Assembly (NCBI GenBank): GCA_903921455.1
Contig: CAIXPZ010000293.1
Span: 1 to 32,335 of the forward strand
DNA: 32,335 bases
From: an uncultured Verrucomicrobia subdivision 3 bacterium
GTDB taxonomy: Bacteria; Verrucomicrobiota; Verrucomicrobiae; Limisphaerales; UBA11358
Direction: 5' to 3'
Position 1 is the stretch's first letter. Each line of letters opens with the position of its first letter. The notes beneath the pieces are model-generated. The model did not search any database. It was not told the origin of the DNA and worked only from the letters and a program-made list of their open reading frames with translations. The position numbers and the translations under genes are program-made. Shown here one piece after another: positions 1 to 7,470 of this stretch.

Positions 1-492
1 GACCTCTTCGCGCACGGTCTGGCTCATGGTGTGGCGGTCTTGCAACATCCGGTCGAGCGGCAGGTTGCTCAGGCAACGGACGGTGGAGTTGCTGACGTTG
101 GCAGCGAGCGAACCGCGCGGGTCGGCGTTCTTGAACAGGTAATTGGTGGCGTCGCTGATGTTCATTTCATACCAGATGCCGATGCCCATCGGCGCGCCCT
201 CCTCGGAATTGACGGGCTGGCTGCGGAGATACGTCTGGTCGAGGCGCAGATCGAGTTCGTAGCATTTGCCGAGGAGGTTCACGATGAATGCACGCGGTCC
301 GAGCGTGCCGAGCAGGAAATGCAGGCCGGGCTCGTTCAACACGGTGAGCACCTTGCCGAAGAGCATGTAAACTTTGCAGGTGCCTTCGTTGACGATGGTG
401 TAAACGCCGAACAGCCGCGTGAACGCGAGCAGCACGGGCACGAGAATGGAGCAACCGATGACGGTGCCGATGAATGCGATGAGGAAGTTCAT
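1..492 (-). CDS. SPFH/band-7 membrane protein, partial (3' end beyond window)
   Basis: The reading frame is open from the ATG at 492 to the window edge, giving 164 residues with no stop. Residues about 3-28 form one hydrophobic N-terminal membrane segment. Then comes a typical SPFH start in which the chain emerges as 'GVYTIVNEGTCKVYMLFGK', followed by beta-rich sequence with 'EPGLHFLLG' and a later 'DRMLQDRHTMSQTVREEV' helix start, as in HflC/stomatin-like proteins. The start overlaps the stop of the upstream SPFH gene by four bases (ATGA, 489-492), so the two are probably translationally coupled and may form a hetero-oligomer, as HflK/HflC do. The pairing is inferred from family knowledge. 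The C-terminus is not visible, so length and exact subfamily cannot be judged. Confidence 0.8.
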   Translation of the reverse strand, partial: MNFLIAFIGTVIGCSILVPVLLAFTRLFGVYTIVNEGTCKVYMLFGKVLTVLNEPGLHFLLGTLGPRAFIVNLLGKCYELDLRLDQTYLRSQPVNSEEGAPMGIGIWYEMNISDATNYLFKNADPRGSLAANVSNSTVRCLSNLPLDRMLQDRHTMSQTVREEV

Positions 493-1463
493 GATTTGGC
501 CTCCAGGATGACGGATTTGAATTTGGAATAGAGCGAGAGGCGGACGTTGCGGATGTAAGCGACCAATGCACCGTCGCCGGATTGTTTGAGATTGAGCAAT
601 TGTTCATTCAATTGGCGCAAGGGTTCGACTTCCGCCTGCGCCTTGAGCGTCTCAATCTCCACGGCGCGTTTGGATTGTTCAATCTTCTGGTCGGCCGTCG
701 CCTGCGCGAGACTGATGTCGGACGAAACCTGATTGTGCGCGGTGTTGATGGCGGCGAGGGCGGATTCGACCTCCGGCGGTGGATCAATCTCGGTGATGAG
801 TGACGCATCGAGCACGATGCCGTAGCGCGCTTCGGAGGACGCACATTCGCGGTCCATGTGTTCATTCAGGTCGCGCAGATTCTTACGCAGGTCATTGATG
901 GAAATACCGGTGACGACGAGCGCCTCGGGATCGGGATTCTTCGGCGCTTCAAAGTTGGCGATGCGCTCGCGCAACACGGAAACAAAGTAACCGATGACGT
1001 GGCTGACGGGATGTTTCACGCCAAAGAGATAGGCGTAGAGATTGCGCTCGGACGCGCGGTAACGGATCTGGCCGGAGAGGCCGGTGTTCAATTGATCCTT
1101 GGTGACGGCTTCGAGAATCTGGCCGTTCTGGTTGGCGTCGGGTTCATCGGGGTCGTAGGCCATGCTCAAAGTCTGCGTGGCGACGGAAACTTTATAGACC
1201 TTTTCCCACGGCCATTTGAAATACGGTCCGCCCGGCGGGATGACGCGGACTTGCGGATAGATATAGCGCGTCTTCTCATCTTCATTCAACGCCTCGGCGA
1301 TGGGATCGCTCAAGGTGGTCATGTCCGGCACGCGGTCGGCGCGGCCGAAGATGGTTTTGACGGCGCGTTCGTTTTGATTGACGGTGTAAAGCCCGCCGGC
1401 GAGATAACGCAACAGAAACCAGACGATGAAGCCCAACACAATACCCAGAAAGATTCCACTCAT
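489..1463 (-). CDS. SPFH/band-7 domain membrane protein (HflK/stomatin-like)
   Basis: This is a 324-residue protein from the ATG at 1463; an upstream start at 1535 would add 24 residues that do not look like membrane protein. Residues about 3-22 (MSGIFLGIVLGFIVWFLLRY) are a membrane anchor. The SPFH domain follows, with 'VNQNERAVKTIFGRADRV', a 'PPGGPYFKWPWEKVYKV' strand pair typical of band-7 proteins, and a conserved 'LRERIANF' helix. The C-terminal third is a charged coiled coil rich in Q, E and K. SPFH proteins form large membrane-bound rings that organise membrane microdomains or control proteases such as FtsH; no protease gene is visible here. It overlaps the next SPFH gene by ATGA. No strong Shine-Dalgarno precedes the chosen start, so the start is moderately secure. 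Confidence 0.85.
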   Translation of the reverse strand: MSGIFLGIVLGFIVWFLLRYLAGGLYTVNQNERAVKTIFGRADRVPDMTTLSDPIAEALNEDEKTRYIYPQVRVIPPGGPYFKWPWEKVYKVSVATQTLSMAYDPDEPDANQNGQILEAVTKDQLNTGLSGQIRYRASERNLYAYLFGVKHPVSHVIGYFVSVLRERIANFEAPKNPDPEALVVTGISINDLRKNLRDLNEHMDRECASSEARYGIVLDASLITEIDPPPEVESALAAINTAHNQVSSDISLAQATADQKIEQSKRAVEIETLKAQAEVEPLRQLNEQLLNLKQSGDGALVAYIRNVRLSLYSKFKSVILEAKS

Positions 1464-1618
1464 AAGATAATTAGGTTGACTACCCGCCTTTGATAACCGC
1501 GCCGGAAAATTGAAACAAGTAAAAAGCCATTCCACAAATCCACTTTGTTTGGAATCATCGGACGCAAACTGAAATTACAGATTTAATCCGGCGTGGCTTT
1601 GTGGCTTACTCAAGGCGA

Positions 1619-3460
1619 ATGCCGCAACGCAAAGCCATCAATCTCCTGCCCGCGCCACGCTCGCTACAAAGGCGACCGGGGAGTTTTCTTTTGCCTGGAC
1701 GCAACCCGATGTCGGCCATCCGGATGGTGCTTACGGACGACGTGCCGGATTATCCGGAGGGTTATACACTGACCATTTCCAAAACCGGCGTGGAAGTTGC
1801 ATTCCTTGACGAAGGAGGCTTTCGTGCGGTCAAGGCGACCTTCCGGCAATTGCTCCGCGAATATGGACGCAAACTGCCCTGCCTGACGATCCGCGACTGG
1901 CCGGATTTCGCGCGGCGCGGCGTGATGCTGGACATCTCGCGAGGGCGCGTCCCCAAGCTCGAAACCCTGCTCGACCTAGCCGAGAAGCTGGCGGATTTCA
2001 AAATCAACGAGCTGCAACTTTACACCGAGCACACCTTCGCCTACCAAAAATACAAACGCATCTGGCAAAGCTGGGGCGCGCTCACGGGCAAAGAGATGCA
2101 AATCCTCGACGCCCGCTGCCGCGAGCTGGGCATCGACCTGGTGCCGAACCAGAATTCCTTCGGCCACCTGCGCTATTTCCTTGAGGATCCCCAACTCAAA
2201 AAGCTGGCCGAATTGAAGGCGCCTTACGAAGCGGAGACGCGGGACTTTCTCCGCCGGCCGACGACCCTGGCCCCGAACCATCCCGGCACCCTGCCCTTCC
2301 TGCGCGGCTTGTATGACGAACTGCTGCCGAACTTTTCCAGCCACTACTTCAACATCGGCGGCGATGAGACCTGGGACCTGGGCAAGGGGCAGAGCCAAGC
2401 ACTTTGCGCGGCCAAAGGGAAAGGCCGCGTCTATCTCGACTTCCTGAAGAAACTGCATCAGGAAGTTTCAGCGCGAAATCGGAAGATGATGTTCTGGGGC
2501 GACATTGTTCTGAAATATCCGAAACTCTTGCCGGAGCTCGCGGCGCTGGGAGTTCCGCCTTCAGGCGGCTCGGGAAAACCGCCTAAAGGCGGAACTCCAA
2601 ACCTCATCGCGCTGAACTGGGGCTACGAGGCCGATCATCCGTTTGCCAAAGAAGCCGCGCGGTTCGCGAAGGCAAAGATCCCTTTCTACGTCTGCCCCGG
2701 CACTTCGACGTGGCAGACCCTCATCGGCAAACACGACCATGCGCTCGCCAACCTCCGGGCGGCAGCGAAGGCCGGCAAGCAGTTTGGCGCGGCCGGCTTG
2801 CTGAACACGGATTGGGGCGACGGCGGGCATCCGCAGCCGCTGGCCGTGAGCTGGCCGCTGTTCGCCGCCGGGGCCGCGCTGGCGTGGAATGCCAGGGCGC
2901 TGGACGAACAGCAACTGCTCGCCGTCTTGAGCCGCGATGTGTTTGAAGACCCGACCGGCCAGATCGCCGCGGCGGGATTCCAGCTTGGCCTGGCGCACCA
3001 GCGACTGGGCGTGACGGCCGTGAATGAAACACCGCTCGGCACGGTGCTCACCGCGCCGAAGCCGGCGGAGCGGGAATTATTCTGCCGGAACGGGTTGAAG
3101 TGGTTCGCCCGGATACCGAGGCAGAAGATCCTCGCGGCTTTGAAAATGATTCAGAAACAGCGCGCCGCCCTCTGCGCCGCCAAACCGGACACGGATGGCG
3201 GCATCATCCTTGCGATGGAGCTGGAATTGGCGGCGCGGATGGCGGCGGAGTCCTGCCATTTCATGCTGTGGCAGCAGGCGGTCGCGGCGGGGAAAACGGA
3301 CGAAGCCCGGGCGCAGGCGGAACGGGGACGCCGCGAACTGCGGGAGCTGGAGCAGTATTTTAAAGCGTATTGGCCATTGCGAAACAAGGCGACGCCGCAA
3401 CGGTGCGCCCCGTTTCTGCGCTGGCGGATGGCGGATTACCGGCGCGGCCGCGTCGGCTGA
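1619..3460 (+). CDS. Glycoside hydrolase family 20 protein (beta-N-acetylhexosaminidase-like)
   Basis: The protein is 613 residues from the ATG at 1619 (a GTG at 1601 is the alternative). Residues about 5-85 resemble the GH20b alpha/beta domain, including 'PEGYTLTIS' and 'GGFRAVKATFRQLL'. The catalytic TIM barrel begins with 'IRDWPDFARRGVMLDISRG'. The GH20 Asp-Glu pair is visible as D249-E250 in 'YFNIGGDETWDLG', so substrate-assisted hydrolysis of terminal N-acetylhexosamines is the family expectation. A helical C-terminal region of about 170 residues follows. No signal peptide is seen, so it is predicted cytoplasmic, perhaps acting on imported or recycled amino sugars. A 50-bp palindrome is inserted in frame near residues 311-327, adding a Gly/Pro-rich loop. 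Exact substrate is unknown. Confidence 0.85.
   Translation: MPQRKAINLLPAPRSLQRRPGSFLLPGRNPMSAIRMVLTDDVPDYPEGYTLTISKTGVEVAFLDEGGFRAVKATFRQLLREYGRKLPCLTIRDWPDFARRGVMLDISRGRVPKLETLLDLAEKLADFKINELQLYTEHTFAYQKYKRIWQSWGALTGKEMQILDARCRELGIDLVPNQNSFGHLRYFLEDPQLKKLAELKAPYEAETRDFLRRPTTLAPNHPGTLPFLRGLYDELLPNFSSHYFNIGGDETWDLGKGQSQALCAAKGKGRVYLDFLKKLHQEVSARNRKMMFWGDIVLKYPKLLPELAALGVPPSGGSGKPPKGGTPNLIALNWGYEADHPFAKEAARFAKAKIPFYVCPGTSTWQTLIGKHDHALANLRAAAKAGKQFGAAGLLNTDWGDGGHPQPLAVSWPLFAAGAALAWNARALDEQQLLAVLSRDVFEDPTGQIAAAGFQLGLAHQRLGVTAVNETPLGTVLTAPKPAERELFCRNGLKWFARIPRQKILAALKMIQKQRAALCAAKPDTDGGIILAMELELAARMAAESCHFMLWQQAVAAGKTDEARAQAERGRRELRELEQYFKAYWPLRNKATPQRCAPFLRWRMADYRRGRVG
2549..2598. repeat. 50-bp palindromic repeat inserted in frame in the GH20 gene
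   Basis: Two 20-base arms, 2549-2568 and 2579-2598, are inverted copies matching at 19 of 20 positions, with a 10-base loop (ctcgggaaaa). Each arm also contains its own small hairpin (ccgcct/aggcgg). The element is read in frame as a Pro/Gly/Lys-rich peptide (VPPSGGSGKPPKGGTPN) with no similarity to GH20 sequence, so it looks like a small mobile palindrome that landed in a surface loop. Confidence 0.8.
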
Positions 3461-4306
3461 TTACTTGGGAAACGTCGGGCGCGGCCGGATGGGCGGCGGC
3501 ACGGCGTTTTTCTTTTTCAACGGCGGCAAGGTGGTTCCCGGCGGTTTCGGCCAGAGTTTCTCGGCCAGATCGGGAATGCTCGCGGCAGCCGGCGAAGCCG
3601 GCGGCGCCACGGGCGGAACGCCCGGCACCTTCACGGCCGCGTCGCCGATCTTCAGCTCCGGGAATTTCATTTCCCCCATCGTAAAATCCTGAAACGAGCC
3701 GAGGCCGCCGATGGACGCGAACTGCGTCTTGGGCGTCTGCCCGTGGGTGTTGGCGGGCAACGTCTCATAGCCATTCACCACCCAGTCGAGCTGGCCGCTC
3801 TCCACATCAATCATCAGTCCGTGCACCGGAACCTTTGGGCCGATGAGCGGGCTGCTGCGCGCAAAGCCGCAGGCCTTGATGATGTTCTGGCGTTCGCTGC
3901 CGAACAGGCCGAAGAAGTCGTTCACATTTTCCGGCAGGTGGCTGCGGTCCACGCCGAGGGCTTTCAGCTTGTCCAGCAGCACGGTCGTCGTGGTCTTGCA
4001 GACCTGACAATCGGTGTGGCCGATGATGGCGATCTCGCGCCCGCCCTTGACCGCGCACGCCAATGCGAGCGAGCGCATGGTGCTGCTCAACGAGCCGGTG
4101 ACGATATTGCCGGCGTTGCGCAGCCAGATGAAATCCCCGGCCGGCAGGGCCAGCGCGTTGGGGAAAAAGGCGTTCAGCCGCGGGTCGATGCACGTCAGCG
4201 CGATGACCGGGAGCGCGTCGGCAAAATCCGCCGGATGCAGGCCGGCGCTGGCGTCGCCGGCAACGGCGCGGTGATTGGCGTCAATGATGGCTTCGAAGAG
4301 GCGCAT
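3461..4306 (-). CDS. Beta-class carbonic anhydrase with proline-rich tail
   Basis: The 281-residue protein carries the beta-carbonic anhydrase signature: Zn ligands C39, H97 and C100 (in 'TCIDPRL' and 'GHTDCQVC'), the Asp41-Arg43 dyad, and 'LRNAGNIV' at 62-69. It should interconvert CO2 and bicarbonate in the cytoplasm. The core ends near residue 215. The last 65 or so residues are Pro/Lys-rich and low-complexity, which is unusual for the family and may be a disordered tether. The first 15 codons are duplicated almost exactly at 4542-4585, where they open a different short reading frame. The gene is last in a minus-strand run starting with the NfeD/flotillin pair. Its stop is immediately next to the end of the convergent GH20 gene. 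Confidence 0.88.
   Translation of the reverse strand: MRLFEAIIDANHRAVAGDASAGLHPADFADALPVIALTCIDPRLNAFFPNALALPAGDFIWLRNAGNIVTGSLSSTMRSLALACAVKGGREIAIIGHTDCQVCKTTTTVLLDKLKALGVDRSHLPENVNDFFGLFGSERQNIIKACGFARSSPLIGPKVPVHGLMIDVESGQLDWVVNGYETLPANTHGQTPKTQFASIGGLGSFQDFTMGEMKFPELKIGDAAVKVPGVPPVAPPASPAAASIPDLAEKLWPKPPGTTLPPLKKKNAVPPPIRPRPTFPK
4263..4306 (-). repeat. 44-bp direct repeat, copy A (5' end of carbonic anhydrase)
   Basis: This 44-base stretch covers the first 15 codons of the carbonic anhydrase gene and matches 4542-4585 at 43 of 44 positions. The bases just upstream of both ATGs also share 'aattta'. The pair brackets a four-helix-bundle gene fragment. Confidence 0.9.
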
Positions 4307-4333
4307 GGCAATTTAGGATATTCGATTTACGAT

Positions 4334-4585
4334 TTACGCGCGCCCGGAACTCCGGGCGGTTTTGGCCGAGGCGACGACGATGGCCAGAAGCTCGTTCGCT
4401 TCACTCATCAACGCGTGCAGCTTGGTCGCCTTGACTAGATTGTTTTCTACCAGCATTTCCATCCAGAACAAGGACTCATCGCACTCTTCTTCCACAATCC
4501 GCAGCTTGTTGATGAAATCCGCAGTGGACCTGGCACGACAGACGGCGCGGTGGTTGGCGTCAATGATGGCTTCGAAGAGGCGCAT
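4334..4585 (-). pseudogene. Chimeric ORF: carbonic anhydrase start fused to C-terminal half of a four-helix-bundle (23S IVS-type) protein
   Basis: This is an 83-residue open frame. Residues 1-15 are identical to the first 15 residues of the carbonic anhydrase next door. The rest ('STADFINKLRIVEEECDESLFWMEML...LHALMSEANELLAIVVASAKTA') matches the C-terminal half of the four-helix-bundle family first known from 23S rRNA intervening sequences. Members are normally about 115-120 residues, so the first two helices are missing. It starts three bases after the stop of the small PLDc_N gene, so it is probably transcribed. A shortened bundle is unlikely to fold like its relatives; I call it a broken gene, although a functional small fusion cannot be excluded. 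Confidence 0.7.
4542..4585 (-). repeat. 44-bp direct repeat, copy B (start of chimeric ORF)
   Basis: This is the second copy of the 44-base sequence at 4263-4306, with one mismatch. It supplies the ATG and first 15 codons of the chimeric four-helix-bundle ORF. The arrangement looks like a target or recombination duplication that placed foreign coding sequence between two copies of the carbonic anhydrase start. Confidence 0.9.
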
Positions 4586-4588
4586 AAT

Positions 4589-4828
4589 TTAAACACCAAA
4601 CTGTCGCTTCCGTTCCGGCCGGCGCACGAGAAAATAAATTAGCGCGCCGATCCAGTGCGTGAAGACAATGACCAGGATCCAGACAATTTTGTCGTTGCCC
4701 TGGCTTGGCTCCTTAGTGGCGCAGTCCACCAGCATCCAGATCCAAAAGACCAAGGCGGCAATAGCCAGGGGAAACATGAACAGCAGGAGCAGCAATATTT
4801 CCCAACCGCCAAAAAAACCTGCGATCAT
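4589..4828 (-). CDS. Small PLDc_N-type two-helix membrane protein
   Basis: The 79-residue protein has two hydrophobic segments (about 8-33 and 47-67) joined by a short polar loop, and a basic C-terminus 'VRRPERKRQFGV'. The layout, with 'WMLVDCATKEPSQGNDKIVWILVIVFTHWIGALIYFLVRRP', matches the phospholipase D-nuclease N-terminal domain (PLDc_N), a short membrane module often found as an independent small protein. Family function is poorly defined and no nuclease domain is attached. It lies 59 bp downstream of flotillin on the same strand, with a strong hairpin in between. Confidence 0.75.
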   Translation of the reverse strand: MIAGFFGGWEILLLLLFMFPLAIAALVFWIWMLVDCATKEPSQGNDKIVWILVIVFTHWIGALIYFLVRRPERKRQFGV

Positions 4829-4851
4829 AGATTGGTTGACTGTTGCGTAAC

Positions 4852-4881
4852 GCCTGTGGCTCGACCGGTTCGGCCACAGGC
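4852..4881. other. Strong intergenic hairpin between flotillin and PLDc_N genes
   Basis: Arms gcctgtggc (4852-4860) and gccacaggc (4873-4881) are perfect 9-bp complements. The loop continues pairing (cga/tcg around ccggt), so the stem is about 12 bp with one bulge. No T-run follows on the minus strand, so it is not a classic terminator; it could stabilise or partly terminate the upstream flotillin mRNA. Confidence 0.6.
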
Positions 4882-4887
4882 TGAACG

Positions 4888-6429
4888 CTAAACTTTCGTT
4901 TCGCCGGTCTCATCCTTGCCCATCGCCTTGCGGAGCGCGGGCACCTGTTCCAGTAGCTTCTCGAACTTCACCCCGGTGAGGCTTTCGATGATGGGTGGCA
5001 ACTGGCTGATGATGGTGGTCACGTCGCCGGTGAGCTTGCTCGCGCCGCCGCCGGGGCCGTTGCCGGCGTTGATGATGACCATCTTCTCGGTCTTGGACAG
5101 CGGCTCGCTGATCTTGCCCGCGACTTCGGGCAGCACGCGCATGATCATCTCGATGACGGCGGCTTCGTTGTATTGCTTGAAGCTTTCCGCCTTCACGCGC
5201 ATCGCTTCAGCGGTGGCTTTGCCCTGCGCCTCGATGACGGACGCTTCGGCCAAGCCACGCGCCTTGTTGGCATCGGCTTCGGCCAGACCGGTCGCCTTCA
5301 CGACATCAGCGCCGGCGAAACCCGTGGCCTTGGTCGCGGACGCGGCACCGGCGGCCTCGGTTTCGAGCTGGAACTTTTTGGCATTCGCCAAGGTTTCGAC
5401 TTTGTAGCGCTCGGCATCGGCGGGCTTTTGCACGGTGGCTTCCAGTTCCTTCTGCTTGCGCTGAATTTCCTGCTGTTGCAGTTCGATCTGCTTCTGCTTC
5501 TCGACGATGCTGACCTGCACTTCTTCGGCCTTTACCAACTGGCCGGTTTTGAAGCGTTGCAAATCATATGCCAGGTCGGCTTGGGCTTTCTGCACGTTCA
5601 CCGTGGCCTGATATTGGGCGACGTTGGATTGGTAATCGCGTTGCGCCTCGGCCACCTTGGTGTCGGCCTGGAACTTCGCCTCCTGTCCGGCCTGGTTCGC
5701 CTGCGCGGAACGGATGACGGAATCGCGATCGGCTTCGGCCTGCGCGATAATGGCGTCGCGCTTGACCTGGGCGATGCGAGGTTTGCCGAGCGCATCGAGG
5801 TAACCCTGCGTGTCGCGGATGTCGCGGATCGTGAAGCTCACGATGCCGAGCCCCATGTTCGCCATGTCGCCGGCGGCGACTTCCTGCACCTTCGAGGCGA
5901 AAGCGTCGCGGTTCTGGTAAATCTCTTCCACCGTCATCGTGCCGAGAATCGCGCGCAGATGGCCTTCGAGCGTCTGCATGGCGATGTTCTTGATGTCATC
6001 CACGCTCTTGCTCAGGAACTGTTCTGCCGCCGTGGCGATGGAAATGTCGTCGCCCTTGACCTTGATCTGCGCGACGCCGTCCACCTTCACCGGCACGCCT
6101 TTGCTGGTGTAAACTTCCGGTGTCTGGACATCAATGGTCAGCAACTCCAGCGACAGCACGTCCACTTTTTCCTTCACCGGGATGACGAAGGTGCCGCCGC
6201 CCTTGACCACACGGAAGCCGACCTCACGCACGTTGCCGTCTGGATCAGTCAGCTTGCGCTTGCTGCCGGAGATGATAAGCACCTGGTTCGGTCCAGCCTT
6301 CGTGTAGCGACTCGCCCAAATGAGGGCGATAACGAACACGACAAATAGCACCGCCCCGGCGGCGACGATGACTTTCAGCAAAGGCGAGCCGGAGGCTTCC
6401 GCCTGGGCGAGCATGGGAATGAGGTTCAT
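4888..6429 (-). CDS. floT: Flotillin-like SPFH protein
   Basis: The 513-residue protein has a hydrophobic N-terminal hairpin/anchor (about residues 18-43), an SPFH domain ('AGPNQVLIISGSKRK' onward) and a long Ala/Glu/Gln-rich coiled coil (about 220-440). The coiled coil includes the flotillin-type repeats 'GLAEADANKARGLAEASVIEAQGKA', and a conserved C-terminal 'PLSKTEKMVIINAG' follows. This order and length match bacterial flotillins (YuaG/FloT), which form oligomeric scaffolds in ordered membrane domains. The NfeD-like gene lies 39 bp upstream on the same strand, the classic yuaF-yuaG partnership. A different SPFH pair sits 3.4 kb away at 1-1463. Confidence 0.92.
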   Translation of the reverse strand: MNLIPMLAQAEASGSPLLKVIVAAGAVLFVVFVIALIWASRYTKAGPNQVLIISGSKRKLTDPDGNVREVGFRVVKGGGTFVIPVKEKVDVLSLELLTIDVQTPEVYTSKGVPVKVDGVAQIKVKGDDISIATAAEQFLSKSVDDIKNIAMQTLEGHLRAILGTMTVEEIYQNRDAFASKVQEVAAGDMANMGLGIVSFTIRDIRDTQGYLDALGKPRIAQVKRDAIIAQAEADRDSVIRSAQANQAGQEAKFQADTKVAEAQRDYQSNVAQYQATVNVQKAQADLAYDLQRFKTGQLVKAEEVQVSIVEKQKQIELQQQEIQRKQKELEATVQKPADAERYKVETLANAKKFQLETEAAGAASATKATGFAGADVVKATGLAEADANKARGLAEASVIEAQGKATAEAMRVKAESFKQYNEAAVIEMIMRVLPEVAGKISEPLSKTEKMVIINAGNGPGGGASKLTGDVTTIISQLPPIIESLTGVKFEKLLEQVPALRKAMGKDETGETKV

Positions 6430-6468
6430 TTTAGTTGGTAGTTATTAGTTGATAGTTGATCGCTAAAT

Positions 6469-7017
6469 TCATTTGGCCGCTTCGACGAAAAACTGCGTGC
6501 CCACGATGCGCGTGATCTTCACCGTTTGGCCGTTGGCAATGGGACCGCCTTTTTCATCCCGCGCCGGCGCGGTGTAGCGGGAACCCGATTGGATATAGGA
6601 AATCTCCCCCACGCCGTTGACCGGGATGGGCGAGATAATTGCCGCCGTCGAGCCGACCAGATTACCCACCTTGCCCTCGCTGGAACTGTTCGCCCCGCGG
6701 AAAACCTTGTTCAAGCCCCACCACACCAGCACCGCGATGAGCAGGCCGCTAATGAATGCCAGCGGCGCATGGAGCCACACGCTTTGCGTCGCAGGAATCT
6801 CGGTGAACACCAGACCAAAGGCGCCGAAGGCTGTGACAAAACACGCCAGCACCGTGGGGCTGAGGAAGCTCGCGCCCGGCATCCCGTCGGAATTCATGCC
6901 CGCGTCCGCATGGCCGCCCGTGCCGATGGCGTCATGCCCGCCGAAGAGATGGCCGAGGAATGCGCTGATGACCGTGAACATCAGCCCCAGCACCAGACAG
7001 AATGCGTAGATAATCAT
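6469..7017 (-). CDS. NfeD-like membrane protein (flotillin partner)
   Basis: The protein is 182 residues from the ATG at 7017, preceded by a GGAG Shine-Dalgarno about 7 bases upstream; a longer start at 7044 is less likely. It has hydrophobic segments near the N-terminus (about 2-20), about 55-75 and about 82-105. A C-terminal beta-rich domain follows ('GKVGNLVGSTAAIISPIPVNGVGEISY...GQTVKITRIVGTQFFVE'), resembling the OB-fold of NfeD/YuaF proteins. The serine-protease domain of long NfeD proteins is absent, so this is the short form. Short NfeD proteins accompany flotillins and help place or stabilise them. It is transcribed divergently from the SAM-riboswitch operon. Confidence 0.85.
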   Translation of the reverse strand: MIIYAFCLVLGLMFTVISAFLGHLFGGHDAIGTGGHADAGMNSDGMPGASFLSPTVLACFVTAFGAFGLVFTEIPATQSVWLHAPLAFISGLLIAVLVWWGLNKVFRGANSSSEGKVGNLVGSTAAIISPIPVNGVGEISYIQSGSRYTAPARDEKGGPIANGQTVKITRIVGTQFFVEAAK

Positions 7018-7213
7018 AAGTCCGCTCCATGTTGGTTTACACATGCGATTAGACCATTAATCCCGCCGCCAACGCAAGCCGGAAGGGAAACCATTGGGCC
7101 TCGCACCGTTACGAGCCTCATCAAACCCCATTCCGACCGCCGGCGCACTGATAAATTTTCGAAAAAAGTGGAATCGCCGAACGCCCCCGCCGCGCCGCCC
7201 GCCGGAAAAGCAT

Positions 7214-7240
7214 TTGACAAAAGCCCCCTTCAATATCAAT
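7214..7240 (+). promoter_or_regulatory. Candidate sigma-70 promoter for the SAM-riboswitch operon
   Basis: A perfect TTGACA lies at 7214-7219. A poor -10-like TATCAAT is at 7234-7240, with spacing short of the optimum. It sits about 27 bases upstream of the riboswitch P1 stem, the expected place. Only the -35 box is convincing. Confidence 0.35.
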
Positions 7241-7266
7241 CTATCCGCATCCGTTGATTTGACGGA

Positions 7267-7381
7267 CTCATAAAGAGTGGTTGAGGGACTGGCCCGCTGA
7301 CACCACGGCAACCGATTGAATTTAGTTTCAATGACAGGTGCCAATTCCAGCTCGAGCATCATTAGCTTGGGAAAAAATGAG
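7267..7381 (+). ncRNA. SAM-I (S-box) riboswitch
   Basis: The stretch contains the S-box core in order: 'aaagag' then 'gagggactggcccgctga', 'cggcaacc', and 'caggtgccaattccagc' before the closing helix. The P1 stem can form between ctcat (7267-7271) and atgag (7377-7381). The segment gagaag (7381-7386) can instead pair with cttctc (7408-7413), which would open P1 and block the terminator. This is the standard SAM-I switch: with SAM bound, P1 and the terminator form and transcription stops. It precedes the ThrC-like/CysO-like/NIL operon, so those genes should be repressed when SAM or methionine is plentiful. Confidence 0.93.
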
Positions 7382-7403
7382 AAGAGCACAACCGTTTTGT
7401 CGC

Positions 7404-7433
7404 CCCTTCTCCTTGTGAGTCGGGGCTTTTTGT
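7404..7433 (+). terminator. Intrinsic terminator of the SAM riboswitch expression platform
   Basis: gcccc (7404-7408) pairs with ggggc (7424-7428). Inside the loop, ctc/gag can add pairs. Five T follow (7429-7433). The 5' side overlaps the sequence used by the alternative antiterminator helix. Confidence 0.8.
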
Positions 7434-7470
7434 TGCCCGCGATCGAATCCCCGGAAACCCGTTCCTATTT

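Noticed and set aside
5173..6348. Long open frame (391 residues) antisense to flotillin
   Set aside because: Its Leu/Gly/His-rich composition is the mirror of the flotillin coiled coil; flotillin itself is unmistakable.
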